DNA from: an uncultured Lachnospiraceae bacterium
GTDB lineage: Bacteria > Bacillota > Clostridia > Lachnospirales > Lachnospiraceae
NCBI GenBank assembly: GCA_947305245.1
Contig: CAMZDG010000024.1
Location: 1 to 44,050, forward strand
Length of the DNA stretch: 44,050 nt
Direction of reading: 5' to 3'
Under the pieces are notes generated by a model. It made no database searches. It was not told the origin of the DNA and saw only the letters and a program-made list of their open reading frames with translations. This document shows positions 25,975 through 34,018 of this stretch, in pieces. How positions within the stretch are numbered: position 1 is the first letter of the stretch; each line of letters begins with the position of its first letter. Made by a program: the position numbers and the translations under genes.

Positions 25975-27909
25975 GTGCCTCAAAAGCGGATTGACGACAA
26001 GTTTATACAGGACTTTTTCCAGATTGGCAATGGTGAGGAAGACCGGCAGGAAATCGAGGAGATCAAAGGGAAGTTGCAGCGTCTCCAGTTCGAGAACGGA
26101 AAGGACATTTGCGTGATCGACGGCGAGCCCGACTGCATGTATTTCCTGGAGTCCGGAACGGCCGTTGTATTAAGCCGCGAGGGCGAGCAGATCAACATCA
26201 TGCATGAAGGCCAGTATTTCGGTGAGTATGGCGTGCTCTCGAAGCAGAAGCGCCTTTCCACCGTGCGCTCCCTGGGAAGAACCGTGGTGTATCGTCTGGA
26301 TGCGGAGGACGTGATCAAGATCCTCTCGAGACACCCCGAAGTATACGGCGAACTGATGAAGCGCGTGTATGGACAGGTTTCCGGCAAGCATTCCCAGATT
26401 TTGGCGCTCTCCGGAATGCGCAAGGGCATCCTGCAGCACCCTTCGAACCAGACGCCTCTTTCCAAACGCCGCATCTTGATCCAATATGGCCTGCTGGCGC
26501 TGATTTATATTCTCTGTTGGATCTTTATTCCGAAGGATGCGAACGGGCCCGTCTTTTTGGTGCCCTTAGGGTTGATGCTGGTTTACGTGCTCGTGACCAA
26601 GCGTACCGTGGAATCCCTGATCGTATCCATTATGCTCGCGGCGCTTCTGATCTACCGAAACGGGATCTCGGCAAGCTTTGCGGATGGCATGCTGGAAGCG
26701 ATGATGGCATATGATAATGCCTGGACCGTATATGTCATGGCGCTGATGGGCGCCATCGTCCAGCTGATCGAAGCTTCCGGCGCGGTGACGGCCTTCAAAA
26801 AGCTGGCCGACAGCAAGGTGAAGAGCCAGCGCGGCATGATGCTCACGGCATACGGCATCATGGCGGCAACCTGTATCGATGACGGTTTGAACATGTCCTG
26901 CGCGGCGACCTCAACGAATACGGTCGCTAAGGAGCAGGCCCTCCCGAGAGAGAAGATTTCCTTGCTCTACAGCTTACTGCCCACGGTGCTCAGTTCCTTT
27001 ATCCCCATTTCCATGTGGGGCATCTTCGTGATCGGTACGCTTGCCGCCTCCGTAAAAGAAAACACGGTGGGAGTGTTCTGTCAGTCCATTCCCTATAACT
27101 TCTACTCCATCCTGGTTGTGATCGCCATGTTGCTGTTTTGCTATGACAGGCTTCCGCTCACCACCAGACTGAAGGAAGCGGAGAAACGCGTGAAGGACGG
27201 CGGAAAGCTCTGGCCGGACGGTTCCGAAAAATATTTGAGTTTGCATGAGCCGGAGATGTGGGGCAAGATCATGAACATCATGTTGCCCATTCTCGTGCTT
27301 GCGGTTAGTTCCCTGTTAGTCAGCAGCATTATATCCAAGAAATTTATGGTGGACAGCGCGGTTGGCCTGACGGTAACGATCGTTTTCATGTTCCTTTTGT
27401 ACTGCTGGCAGGGCCTGCTCACGCCGGAGCAGTTTGTGGAGCATTTGGTTGTCGGCATTGCGAATTGCACGCTGCCGATCCTCTTGTACCTCCTTACGAT
27501 CTGCTTCTCCACGCTTCTTAGCACACTTCAGTTGACGGAGTATTTCTCGGATGCTTTGGAGGCGCTTGGAAGGTTTGGCCCCGTCTTTCCGATGGTAATG
27601 TTCGTGCTTGCAATGTTCCTGACGGTCGCACTTGGTTCTTCCTGGTCCATGTATGCGATCGTGTTCCCCATCGCCGTGAACTTTGCCCCCCTGCTTGGCG
27701 TGAACCTGGCACTGAGCATTGGCGCGATTGCAGGCGCAGGCATTGCGGGAGAGAAGAACTGTATGTTCACGGCTGACAGCATGAATGTCGGAACGGCGAT
27801 CGGGTGTAATCCCCGGATCGTTCGCAAGGTTCGCATGAAGTATAGCTTTTTCATCACTGGCATCGCCGCCGTTCTCTATCTGATCGCGGGTTTTATCTTT
27901 AGGGCCTGA
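25975..27909 (+). CDS. NhaC-type antiporter with an N-terminal cyclic-nucleotide-binding domain
   Basis: 644 residues. A GTG start has GGGGGGA 6 nt upstream. Residues 20-145 form a CNB domain: MYFLESGTAVVL, then GQYFGEYGVLSKQKRLSTVRS, where the FGE and following Arg of phosphate-binding cassettes are kept. There is no helix-turn-helix. From residue 165 on, about 11-12 membrane helices follow with the NhaC-family look: AATCIDDGLNMSC, SLLPTVLSSFIPISMWG and a late GSSWSMYAIVFPIAVNFAPLLG. This predicts Na+/H+ (or related) exchange gated by a nucleotide such as cAMP or c-di-AMP; the ligand is not determined. Confidence 0.88.
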   Translation: MPQKRIDDKFIQDFFQIGNGEEDRQEIEEIKGKLQRLQFENGKDICVIDGEPDCMYFLESGTAVVLSREGEQINIMHEGQYFGEYGVLSKQKRLSTVRSLGRTVVYRLDAEDVIKILSRHPEVYGELMKRVYGQVSGKHSQILALSGMRKGILQHPSNQTPLSKRRILIQYGLLALIYILCWIFIPKDANGPVFLVPLGLMLVYVLVTKRTVESLIVSIMLAALLIYRNGISASFADGMLEAMMAYDNAWTVYVMALMGAIVQLIEASGAVTAFKKLADSKVKSQRGMMLTAYGIMAATCIDDGLNMSCAATSTNTVAKEQALPREKISLLYSLLPTVLSSFIPISMWGIFVIGTLAASVKENTVGVFCQSIPYNFYSILVVIAMLLFCYDRLPLTTRLKEAEKRVKDGGKLWPDGSEKYLSLHEPEMWGKIMNIMLPILVLAVSSLLVSSIISKKFMVDSAVGLTVTIVFMFLLYCWQGLLTPEQFVEHLVVGIANCTLPILLYLLTICFSTLLSTLQLTEYFSDALEALGRFGPVFPMVMFVLAMFLTVALGSSWSMYAIVFPIAVNFAPLLGVNLALSIGAIAGAGIAGEKNCMFTADSMNVGTAIGCNPRIVRKVRMKYSFFITGIAAVLYLIAGFIFRA

Positions 27910-27965
27910 CGGGCGCGAAGGTTGCCAGTTTTCCGGATGTCGCTGACTTTGTTGGAGGGAGCAGG

Positions 27966-28493
27966 ATGCCTGTAAAGAGACGGAAAACCGTTGCCGGGCC
28001 GGATCACCGAAAGAGTAAGGAAGCCTCGCGGCATTATAATATGCAGCAGATCAAGAGTAAGGACACTTCGATCGAGCTGAAACTCCGAAAGGCCTTATGG
28101 GCTAAGGGATATCGGTATCGCAAGAACGTAAGGGAGCTTCCCGGCAGCCCGGACATAGTTCTGACCAAGCAGAAAATAGCGATCTTTTGTGACAGTGAAT
28201 TCTTTCACGGGAAGGACTGGGAGGTGCTAAGGCCCCAGCTGGAGCGCGGGAACAATGCACAGTTTTGGATCGATAAGATCACGCGGACCAAAGAGCGGGA
28301 CGACGAGGCAAATAAAAAGCTCATGTTTCTCGGCTGGACCGTGATCCGCTTTTGGGGGAAGGAAATCTTGAAGGACACCGATACCTGCGTCAAAGTCGTG
28401 GAGGAAGTCATTTTTGACAATGAAATGGCTAAGGAGGAATCCTTTGACGGAGAGCTTTCTGAGGAAGACGATGACGGAACGGGATTGTCATAA
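27966..28493 (+). CDS. vsr: Very short patch repair endonuclease (Vsr)
   Basis: 175 residues. The Vsr core is plain: MQQIKSKDTSIELKLRKALW, YRYRKNV, LPGSPDIV with catalytic Asp63, IFCDSEFFHGKDW with His81, and a closing GWTVIRFWG. Vsr nicks next to T:G mismatches made by deamination of methylated cytosine. The Cys/His zinc ligands of the E. coli enzyme are replaced, as in other Bacillota relatives. An acidic 25-residue tail is added. No cytosine methyltransferase lies in this window. GGAGGGAGCAGG precedes the ATG. Confidence 0.92.
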   Translation: MPVKRRKTVAGPDHRKSKEASRHYNMQQIKSKDTSIELKLRKALWAKGYRYRKNVRELPGSPDIVLTKQKIAIFCDSEFFHGKDWEVLRPQLERGNNAQFWIDKITRTKERDDEANKKLMFLGWTVIRFWGKEILKDTDTCVKVVEEVIFDNEMAKEESFDGELSEEDDDGTGLS

Positions 28494-28539
28494 GGATTTG
28501 TGCGAGGATGGAAAATGAGGAAATGAGAGGTAAAACGTC

Positions 28540-29271
28540 ATGATCGAAGAGAAAGAGGAAGCATTGAAGGAGACAGGTTCTGAAGCTTTGGAAGCAGCGC
28601 AGGAGGTTGTAGAAACGGCGAAGGAGACTTCGGAACCGGAGCAGGAAGAAAGAAAACTGACGGCGGCGGAGCAAAGACGCCTGGAGAATTTTCAGAAGAT
28701 CGCTAAGGAGCTGGAGGCGCAGGGTTATGAGAAGAAAAATCTGACCACCACTGCAGCGCTGGCGAACACGCTTGGCTTCGGCTATGGCATCATCCTGGCT
28801 GTCCTTTTCGGCGTTCCGTACGTGATCGGAGGCTTTAACAAAACGGGAGTGGCAGAAACTCCCGTCTGGGGGATTCTCACCATGGTGCTCTTTCTCGTCT
28901 CCATTGTGATCCACGAACTGATCCACGGGATCACCTGGAGCATCGGCATGAAGGGCGGTTTTCATAACGTTGAGTTCGGTTTCATCGTTCAATATCTCAC
29001 GCCGTATTGCACCTGCAAGGTCCCGATGAAGAAGGCGCGTTATATTTTGGGTAGCCTGATGCCCTGTATCGTACTTGGGATCGTGCCCTGCATTCTTTCG
29101 TACCTGACTGGCAGTGCATATCTTCTGGCCTTTGGCGTATTAATGATCATCAGTGCCGGCGGAGACCTTCTCGTGACTCAGATGATCCTGACGAACAAAG
29201 CGAAGGGGAAAGAGCAGCTTTACTTTGATCATCCTACGGAAATCGGCCTTGCCTTGTTTGAAAAGCCTTGA
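28540..29271 (+). CDS. DUF3267-type putative zincin metalloprotease, membrane protein
   Basis: 243 residues. An acidic, helical N-terminal stretch of about 60 residues precedes four hydrophobic helices. H125-E-L-I-H129 within VIHELIHGITW is a zincin HExxH site at the edge of the second helix, and the following GFIVQYLTPYCTCKVPM block is typical of DUF3267. A peptidase role at the membrane is likely; the substrate is unknown. The stop codon lies inside a hairpin that ends the transcript. Confidence 0.8.
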   Translation: MIEEKEEALKETGSEALEAAQEVVETAKETSEPEQEERKLTAAEQRRLENFQKIAKELEAQGYEKKNLTTTAALANTLGFGYGIILAVLFGVPYVIGGFNKTGVAETPVWGILTMVLFLVSIVIHELIHGITWSIGMKGGFHNVEFGFIVQYLTPYCTCKVPMKKARYILGSLMPCIVLGIVPCILSYLTGSAYLLAFGVLMIISAGGDLLVTQMILTNKAKGKEQLYFDHPTEIGLALFEKP

Positions 29272-29286
29272 TGTGATAAGGCTTTT
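29261..29286 (+). terminator. Hairpin terminator after the DUF3267 gene
   Basis: AAAAGCCTT (29261-29269) pairs with AAGGCTTTT (29278-29286), a 9-bp stem with an 8-nt loop ending in TTTT. The stop codon of the DUF3267 gene lies within it, and it overlaps the -35 element of the next promoter. Confidence 0.75.
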
Positions 29287-29296
29287 CGCGTATAAT
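29268..29296 (+). promoter_or_regulatory. Sigma-A promoter of the hydrolase-MurF-Ddl cluster
   Basis: -35 TTGATG (29268-29273), a 17-bp spacer, and a perfect -10 TATAAT (29291-29296). This excludes the ATG at 29295 as start of the hydrolase, since it lies within the -10 box. Confidence 0.82.
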
Positions 29297-29345
29297 GATC
29301 TGCATATTAGCATGGGAGCGGGATGACCCGAATATAATTTGTGAT

Positions 29346-30116
29346 ATGAACATTGTCGTAGACGGATATAACGTGAATTATAAGATCACCGGAGATGGCG
29401 AGGAGACGGCGGTGGTGCTCCAGGGATGGGGCACGCACCTTGGCATGTATGACTCCGTGGCTGACTCCATTCATGAGAAGTACCGCATCATCCAGTTTGA
29501 CCTGCCGGGCTTTGGCGCGAGCGATGAGCCTAGAGAGGCATGGAACGTGGATGCATTTGCGGACTTCTTTTTGCAATTTATGGAGGCACTTGGGATCAGG
29601 AAGGCGACTCTCATCGGACATTCCTACGGCGGCCGCGTGATCATCAAGCTTGCCGCAAGGGAGAATCTCCCGTTCGAGATCACGAAGATCGTGCTCATTG
29701 ACAGCGCCGGCATCCTGCCGAAGAAAACCTTCCTGCAGAAGGTGAAGATCCGGCGATATAAAATGATCAAGAAGCTGCTGGACATGGACCTTGTCTACAA
29801 GCTCTTCCCGGAGGTCATCGATGAATGGCGCAGCCGCCAGGGCTCTGCGGATTACCGCGCGGCATCACCCATGATGCGAAAGTGCCTGGTCATGGCGGTG
29901 AATGAGGATCTGACGGAGCTCCTCCCAAAGATCAAACAGGACGTGCTCCTCATCTGGGGCGACAAGGATACGGCGACACCCATCGGCGACGCGAAGATCA
30001 TGGAAGAGAAGATCCCGAATTCCGGACTGGCCGTGCTTTCGGGCGCGGGCCATTTCTCCTTCCTGGAACAGCCCCAGACCTTCCGCAATATCATGCGCGC
30101 CTATTTTAAACTCTAA
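29346..30116 (+). CDS. Alpha/beta hydrolase fold protein
   Basis: 256 residues from the ATG at 29346. The frame is open from 29295, but that codon is in the promoter; the chosen start has only a weak ribosome site. The fold is clear: LQGWGTHLGMYDSVADSI, FDLPGFGASDEP, the nucleophile elbow GHSYGG (Ser), an LLIWGDKDTATPI strand with the acid Asp, and the closing GAGHFSFLEQP with the base His. Substrate unknown. It begins a run with MurF-like and Ddl genes and may act on a cell-wall precursor or lipid (inference from neighbours). Confidence 0.88.
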   Translation: MNIVVDGYNVNYKITGDGEETAVVLQGWGTHLGMYDSVADSIHEKYRIIQFDLPGFGASDEPREAWNVDAFADFFLQFMEALGIRKATLIGHSYGGRVIIKLAARENLPFEITKIVLIDSAGILPKKTFLQKVKIRRYKMIKKLLDMDLVYKLFPEVIDEWRSRQGSADYRAASPMMRKCLVMAVNEDLTELLPKIKQDVLLIWGDKDTATPIGDAKIMEEKIPNSGLAVLSGAGHFSFLEQPQTFRNIMRAYFKL

Positions 30117-30178
30117 TCTTGATGCCACGGATTTACTTGAGAGTCATGATGCCGTGGCTTTTGAATCTTGGAGGAATT

Positions 30179-31954
30179 ATGATCATCAGAACCATCATCG
30201 CGGCGTTACTTGCCATCCCGGCATACTTTTACGCCATGAGATACAACATGCATATGTTCCAGCTCAACGGATACAAGAATGACGAGCATCCGAAGTGGCT
30301 GAAAAAGAATCTGCGGCAGCAGTGGATCCTGGTGTTTACGGGCGCGCTCGGGCTGCTTCGGATCCTTTTGTCCTCGTTGCAGATGATCTGCGACGGCTCG
30401 ATCCTTGGGAGCATCTTTGGCATTCTCGTCATCATCACGGATGTGCTGTGCTTCTTGGATCTGTATCTTGTCTTTCTGGTGTACCGCGCCATGAAACGCT
30501 TAAATACAAAATCAAAGTTCAATTATACGGCACGCGTAAAGCGCATGATCGCAACAATCCTTGTGCTCACGGGCATCGTGCTTCTTCTTAGCATGATTCT
30601 TCCCGTCGCTGCCTGCGGCGGCTTCGACTACTGCGATTGGGAGCTCTTTTCCAATGATGTGCAGGAGGGATTCCCGGGATTTCTCACGGGAATGTTTCTC
30701 CTCCTGATCTCGCTCCAGCTTGTCTTCAACATGCTCTCCAACGTGATCAACCGCCCGATCGAAAAGGCAGTGAATCAGTATTATATCAACGACGCGAAGA
30801 AAAAGCTAAAGAGCGTGCCCGGGCTGCAGATCATTGGCGTGACCGGAAGCTATGGAAAGACGAGCGTCAAGTTCTATTTGCAGACGCTCCTGCAGGGCAA
30901 GTACAACATACTTGTAACGCCCGAGAGCTATAATACGCCCATGGGCATTGTGAAAACCATCAGAGGCTCCTTAAAGCCCACACATGAACTGTTTATCTGC
31001 GAGATGGGCGCGCGCCACGTCGGCGACATCAAGGAGGATACGGACATTGTGCATCCGCATCACGGCGTGATCACCTCCGTCGGACCGCAGCATCTCGAGA
31101 CCTTCCACAGCATGGAGAACATCCAAAAGACAAAGTTTGAGCTTGCGGATTGTCTGCCCGAGGGCGGAAAGCTCTTCCTAAACGGCGACAATGAATATAT
31201 TCAGCAACAGGCCGTGGGCTACAAAAACAAGATTTTCTATTATTCCGACGCTGAAATGTCGAAGGCTGCAACCCAAGCGAACGCGGAGCAGGAAACACCT
31301 GCAGGCAGCTTAGACCCTGCGATGCATCATTCGACGGAAGCGGAGCGCGCAGCCGGTTACCAGGCGAAGGACGTTGCAGTTTCTCAGATGGGCACGGAAT
31401 TCACCGTGACGGCTCCAAACGGCGAGGAGGAGCGCTTCCAGATGAAGCTTGTCGGCGCGCACAATGTGATCAACGTGGTCGGCGCCATTGCCGTGGCGCA
31501 TCAGTTCGGCATGTCCCTGAAAGAGCTGAAGATTCCGGTACGCCGCATCCAGCCCGTGGCGCATCGCATGCAGATGCGCGAGCAGGGCAACGTTACCATC
31601 ATTGACGATGCATATAATTCCAATCCCGTTGGCTCCAAGGCTGCAGTCGAGACCCTGGCCATGTTCGACGGGATCCGCATTCTTGTCACGCCCGGCATGG
31701 TGGAGCTTGGCGACAAGGAGGAGGAATATAATTATAAGTTTGGTACCTATGCGGCGGACTGCTGCGATTATATCCTGATCGTCGGCAAGAAGAACCGCGA
31801 GTCCATCCGAAAGGGCGTCCTCGACAAGGGCTTCCCTGAGGAGAAGTGCATCTGCGTCGACAAGCTCGAAGATGCCATGTCTAGGGCCTATGCCATCAAG
31901 GGCCAGGGTCACAAGTACGTCCTGCTGGAGAATGACCTTCCCGACAATTACTAA
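30179..31954 (+). CDS. Membrane-anchored MurF-like Mur ligase
   Basis: 591 residues from the ATG at 30179, which has GGAGGA just upstream; a TTG at 30119 extends the frame without support. Residues 1-190 contain about five hydrophobic helices, unlike standard MurF. The Mur ligase core follows: P-loop GVTGSYGKTS with Lys227, ESYNTPMG, EMGARHVGDI, HLETF, and DDAYNSNPVGSKAAVE of the central and C-terminal domains. MurF joins D-Ala-D-Ala to UDP-MurNAc-tripeptide. Residues 375-425 (from AATQANAEQETPAG) look like an inserted loop. With ddl and vanX-like genes next door, a secondary peptidoglycan-precursor route is plausible. Confidence 0.85.
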   Translation: MIIRTIIAALLAIPAYFYAMRYNMHMFQLNGYKNDEHPKWLKKNLRQQWILVFTGALGLLRILLSSLQMICDGSILGSIFGILVIITDVLCFLDLYLVFLVYRAMKRLNTKSKFNYTARVKRMIATILVLTGIVLLLSMILPVAACGGFDYCDWELFSNDVQEGFPGFLTGMFLLLISLQLVFNMLSNVINRPIEKAVNQYYINDAKKKLKSVPGLQIIGVTGSYGKTSVKFYLQTLLQGKYNILVTPESYNTPMGIVKTIRGSLKPTHELFICEMGARHVGDIKEDTDIVHPHHGVITSVGPQHLETFHSMENIQKTKFELADCLPEGGKLFLNGDNEYIQQQAVGYKNKIFYYSDAEMSKAATQANAEQETPAGSLDPAMHHSTEAERAAGYQAKDVAVSQMGTEFTVTAPNGEEERFQMKLVGAHNVINVVGAIAVAHQFGMSLKELKIPVRRIQPVAHRMQMREQGNVTIIDDAYNSNPVGSKAAVETLAMFDGIRILVTPGMVELGDKEEEYNYKFGTYAADCCDYILIVGKKNRESIRKGVLDKGFPEEKCICVDKLEDAMSRAYAIKGQGHKYVLLENDLPDNY

Positions 31955-32050
31955 AAGAATCAGGGGCCTGTTTCAAGCGGACGAAGAATGAGACGGCGAG
32001 GAAAAGAAAGCATTCAAATCATACAAGACTGTGGATGGAGGAAATAGGAA

Positions 32051-33235
32051 ATGAAGACGAAAGTAGCATTAATGTTTGGCGGAAAGAGCGTGGAGCATGA
32101 GGTTTCCGTGATTTCCGGCATTCAGGCATACCTTAGCATGGACACCGAGAAATATGACGTGATCCCCGTGTACCTGACCAAGAAAAATGAAATGTACGTG
32201 GGAGAGAAGATCGGCCAAATCGAGTCCTACAAGAATATCGATGAGCTGCTAAAAAACTCTCAGCGCGTGATCATGATGAACGAGAATGACAAGGTGTCCC
32301 TCGTGCCGCATCCTCCCAAGATGTTTGGCAAGGCAAAGCCCATGGACATCGACATTGTCTTCCCCGTGGTACACGGAACGAACGTGGAGGACGGCGCCCT
32401 GCAGGGGTATTTTAAGACGCTGGGCATTCCCTTTGTCGGCTGCGACGTGACGGCTTCCGCAGTCGGCATGGACAAGTTCATCATGAAGACGATCTTGAAA
32501 GAATATGACGTGCCCGTATTGGATGCGAGCATCTATGTTCTTGCGGACTATGCGGACATGGAAGGCCTGATGGATCGAATTGAAAAGAAGTTTGGCTACC
32601 CCGTTATTATCAAGCCCGTCAATCTTGGATCCAGCGTTGGCATCAGCGTGGCTAAGACGCGCGTGGAGCTCGCCAACTCCATTGACGACGCCTTCCGTTA
32701 CAGCACCAAGATCCTTGTGGAGCATGCGATCTCAAGCCTTCGAGAGATCAACTGTGCGGTGCTCGGCGATGAGAACGAGGCCATTGCCTCCGAGTGCGAG
32801 GAACCCTTGCACACCAAGGACATTTTGAGCTATGAAGACAAGTACGTAAGCAATGCCAAGGGGAGCGGCTCCAAGGGCATGGCGAGCGTTGCGAGAAAGA
32901 TCCCCGCTGACCTTTCGCCCGAGCAGCGAGAGGAGGTGCGCGAGCTTGCGGTTCGCTCCTTCAAGGCGCTGGGCTGCAATGGCGTTGCCAGGATCGATTT
33001 CATGATCGATGAAGAGAGCGGAAAGCTATATTTTAACGAGATCAACACCATTCCCGGATCCCTTGCGTTCTACCTTTGGGAGCCCATCGGCATTCCTTAT
33101 AAGGAGCTCCTTGACCGCATGATCCAGCTGGCCTTCAAGAGACAGAGGACCGAGACGGCCCTGACCTTTACCTTCGACACCAACATCTTGAATTCGGCAA
33201 GCTTTGGAGGCAGTAAGGGCGGCGCGAAGCTGTAA
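32051..33235 (+). CDS. ddl: D-alanine--D-alanine ligase
   Basis: 394 residues. The ATP-grasp fold shows MFGGKSVEHEVSVISG at the N-terminus, FPVVHGTNVEDGALQGYF, VIIKPVNLGSSVGIS, and the metal-binding end ARIDFMIDE with LYFNEINTIPGS. The omega-loop segment SYEDKYVSNAKGSGSKGM carries the KY pair usual for D-Ala-D-Ala rather than D-lactate ligases. The cytosolic product feeds MurF. RBS GGAGG lies upstream of the ATG in GGAGGAAATAGGAA. It sits 96 nt after the MurF-like gene. A C-terminal Gly/Ser-rich tail extends past the usual end by some 20 residues. Confidence 0.93.
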   Translation: MKTKVALMFGGKSVEHEVSVISGIQAYLSMDTEKYDVIPVYLTKKNEMYVGEKIGQIESYKNIDELLKNSQRVIMMNENDKVSLVPHPPKMFGKAKPMDIDIVFPVVHGTNVEDGALQGYFKTLGIPFVGCDVTASAVGMDKFIMKTILKEYDVPVLDASIYVLADYADMEGLMDRIEKKFGYPVIIKPVNLGSSVGISVAKTRVELANSIDDAFRYSTKILVEHAISSLREINCAVLGDENEAIASECEEPLHTKDILSYEDKYVSNAKGSGSKGMASVARKIPADLSPEQREEVRELAVRSFKALGCNGVARIDFMIDEESGKLYFNEINTIPGSLAFYLWEPIGIPYKELLDRMIQLAFKRQRTETALTFTFDTNILNSASFGGSKGGAKL

Positions 33236-33242
33236 GACGTAA

Positions 33243-33304
33243 GCGAGTTTATAGGGTATGAGCGAGTTTATAAGACATATGCGAGTTTATAAGGCATGAG
33301 CGAG
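33243..33304 (+). repeat. 19-bp tandem repeat, three copies and a partial fourth
   Basis: Units beginning GCGAGTTTATA start at 33243, 33262 and 33281, with the fourth (GCGAG) at 33300. The last runs into a GCGAGGC/GCCTCGC palindrome at 33300-33315. The block separates ddl from the vanX-like gene. Confidence 0.85.
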
Positions 33305-33352
33305 GCGTGCCTCGCAAAGGGAATGAATCTCGTTGGAACAGGGGGTCTTGGC

Positions 33353-34018
33353 ATGTTTGGGAAAAAGAATAAATCCGAATTTGTAGAGATCGTTTCGGAT
33401 CACAGGATTGAGGTTGCGATGCAATATCCCGTCCTCGGCATGACCCATGCGGAAAAGAGGTGTCTGATGCGCAGGGAGGTCGCCGAGAAGCTTTATCGCG
33501 CGGCAAAAAGGCTCCCGACGGGATGGCGCTTTCGGATCTGGGACGCCTGGAGGCCCTTTGCATTGCAACAGGAATTATATGAGGTCTATTCCATGGACAT
33601 CATCCGAAATTTCGGCTTAGATCAGGTTTCGGAGACGGAGCGGGATACCGTGATCCGCGGGTTTGTGTCGGAGCCCGTGCCTGACAGACATGCCGCGCCG
33701 GTGCATACGACGGGAGGCGCCATCGACCTGACGATCCTGGACGCAAACGGAAGGGAACTGGACATGGGGACCGTCTTCGATGCCTTTACGGAAAAGACCA
33801 GAACGAATTTTTATGAGCAGGCGGAACGGCAGCCGCTAAAGACGATACGGGACAACAGAAGATTACTCTGCCAGGTCATGGAGAAGGAGGGGTTCACGAA
33901 CCTGCCTTCCGAGTGGTGGCACTTTGACTACGGCGACAGATTCTGGGCGGACTTCAAGGAAAAGCCCGTGCTGTTTGGCGGCGTTTTTACGAAGGAGGAA
34001 ATCGGAGAGTATGGATAA
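33353..34018 (+). CDS. VanX-like D-Ala-D-Ala dipeptidase (M15D)
   Basis: 221 residues from the ATG at 33353, where AGGGGG lies 7 nt upstream; ATGs at 33296 and 33323 lack a spaced ribosome site. VanX landmarks are present: RIWDAWRPF with the transition-state Arg, PVHTTGGAIDLTI with the zinc His and Asp, and SEWWHFDYGD with the catalytic Glu and third zinc ligand. VanX hydrolyses free D-Ala-D-Ala. No vanHA or vanRS genes are seen, so cell-wall dipeptide recycling is likelier than glycopeptide resistance (inference). The last 8 nt overlap the next gene. Confidence 0.88.
   Translation: MFGKKNKSEFVEIVSDHRIEVAMQYPVLGMTHAEKRCLMRREVAEKLYRAAKRLPTGWRFRIWDAWRPFALQQELYEVYSMDIIRNFGLDQVSETERDTVIRGFVSEPVPDRHAAPVHTTGGAIDLTILDANGRELDMGTVFDAFTEKTRTNFYEQAERQPLKTIRDNRRLLCQVMEKEGFTNLPSEWWHFDYGDRFWADFKEKPVLFGGVFTKEEIGEYG

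Noticed and set aside
29295..29345. ATG at 29295 as start of the alpha/beta hydrolase
   Set aside because: This ATG lies inside the -10 box of a very good promoter; the ATG at 29346 is used instead.
29346..34018. Complete glycopeptide-resistance (van) operon
   Set aside because: VanX-like and Ddl genes are present, but vanH and vanRS are absent and the ligase has D-Ala-D-Ala features.
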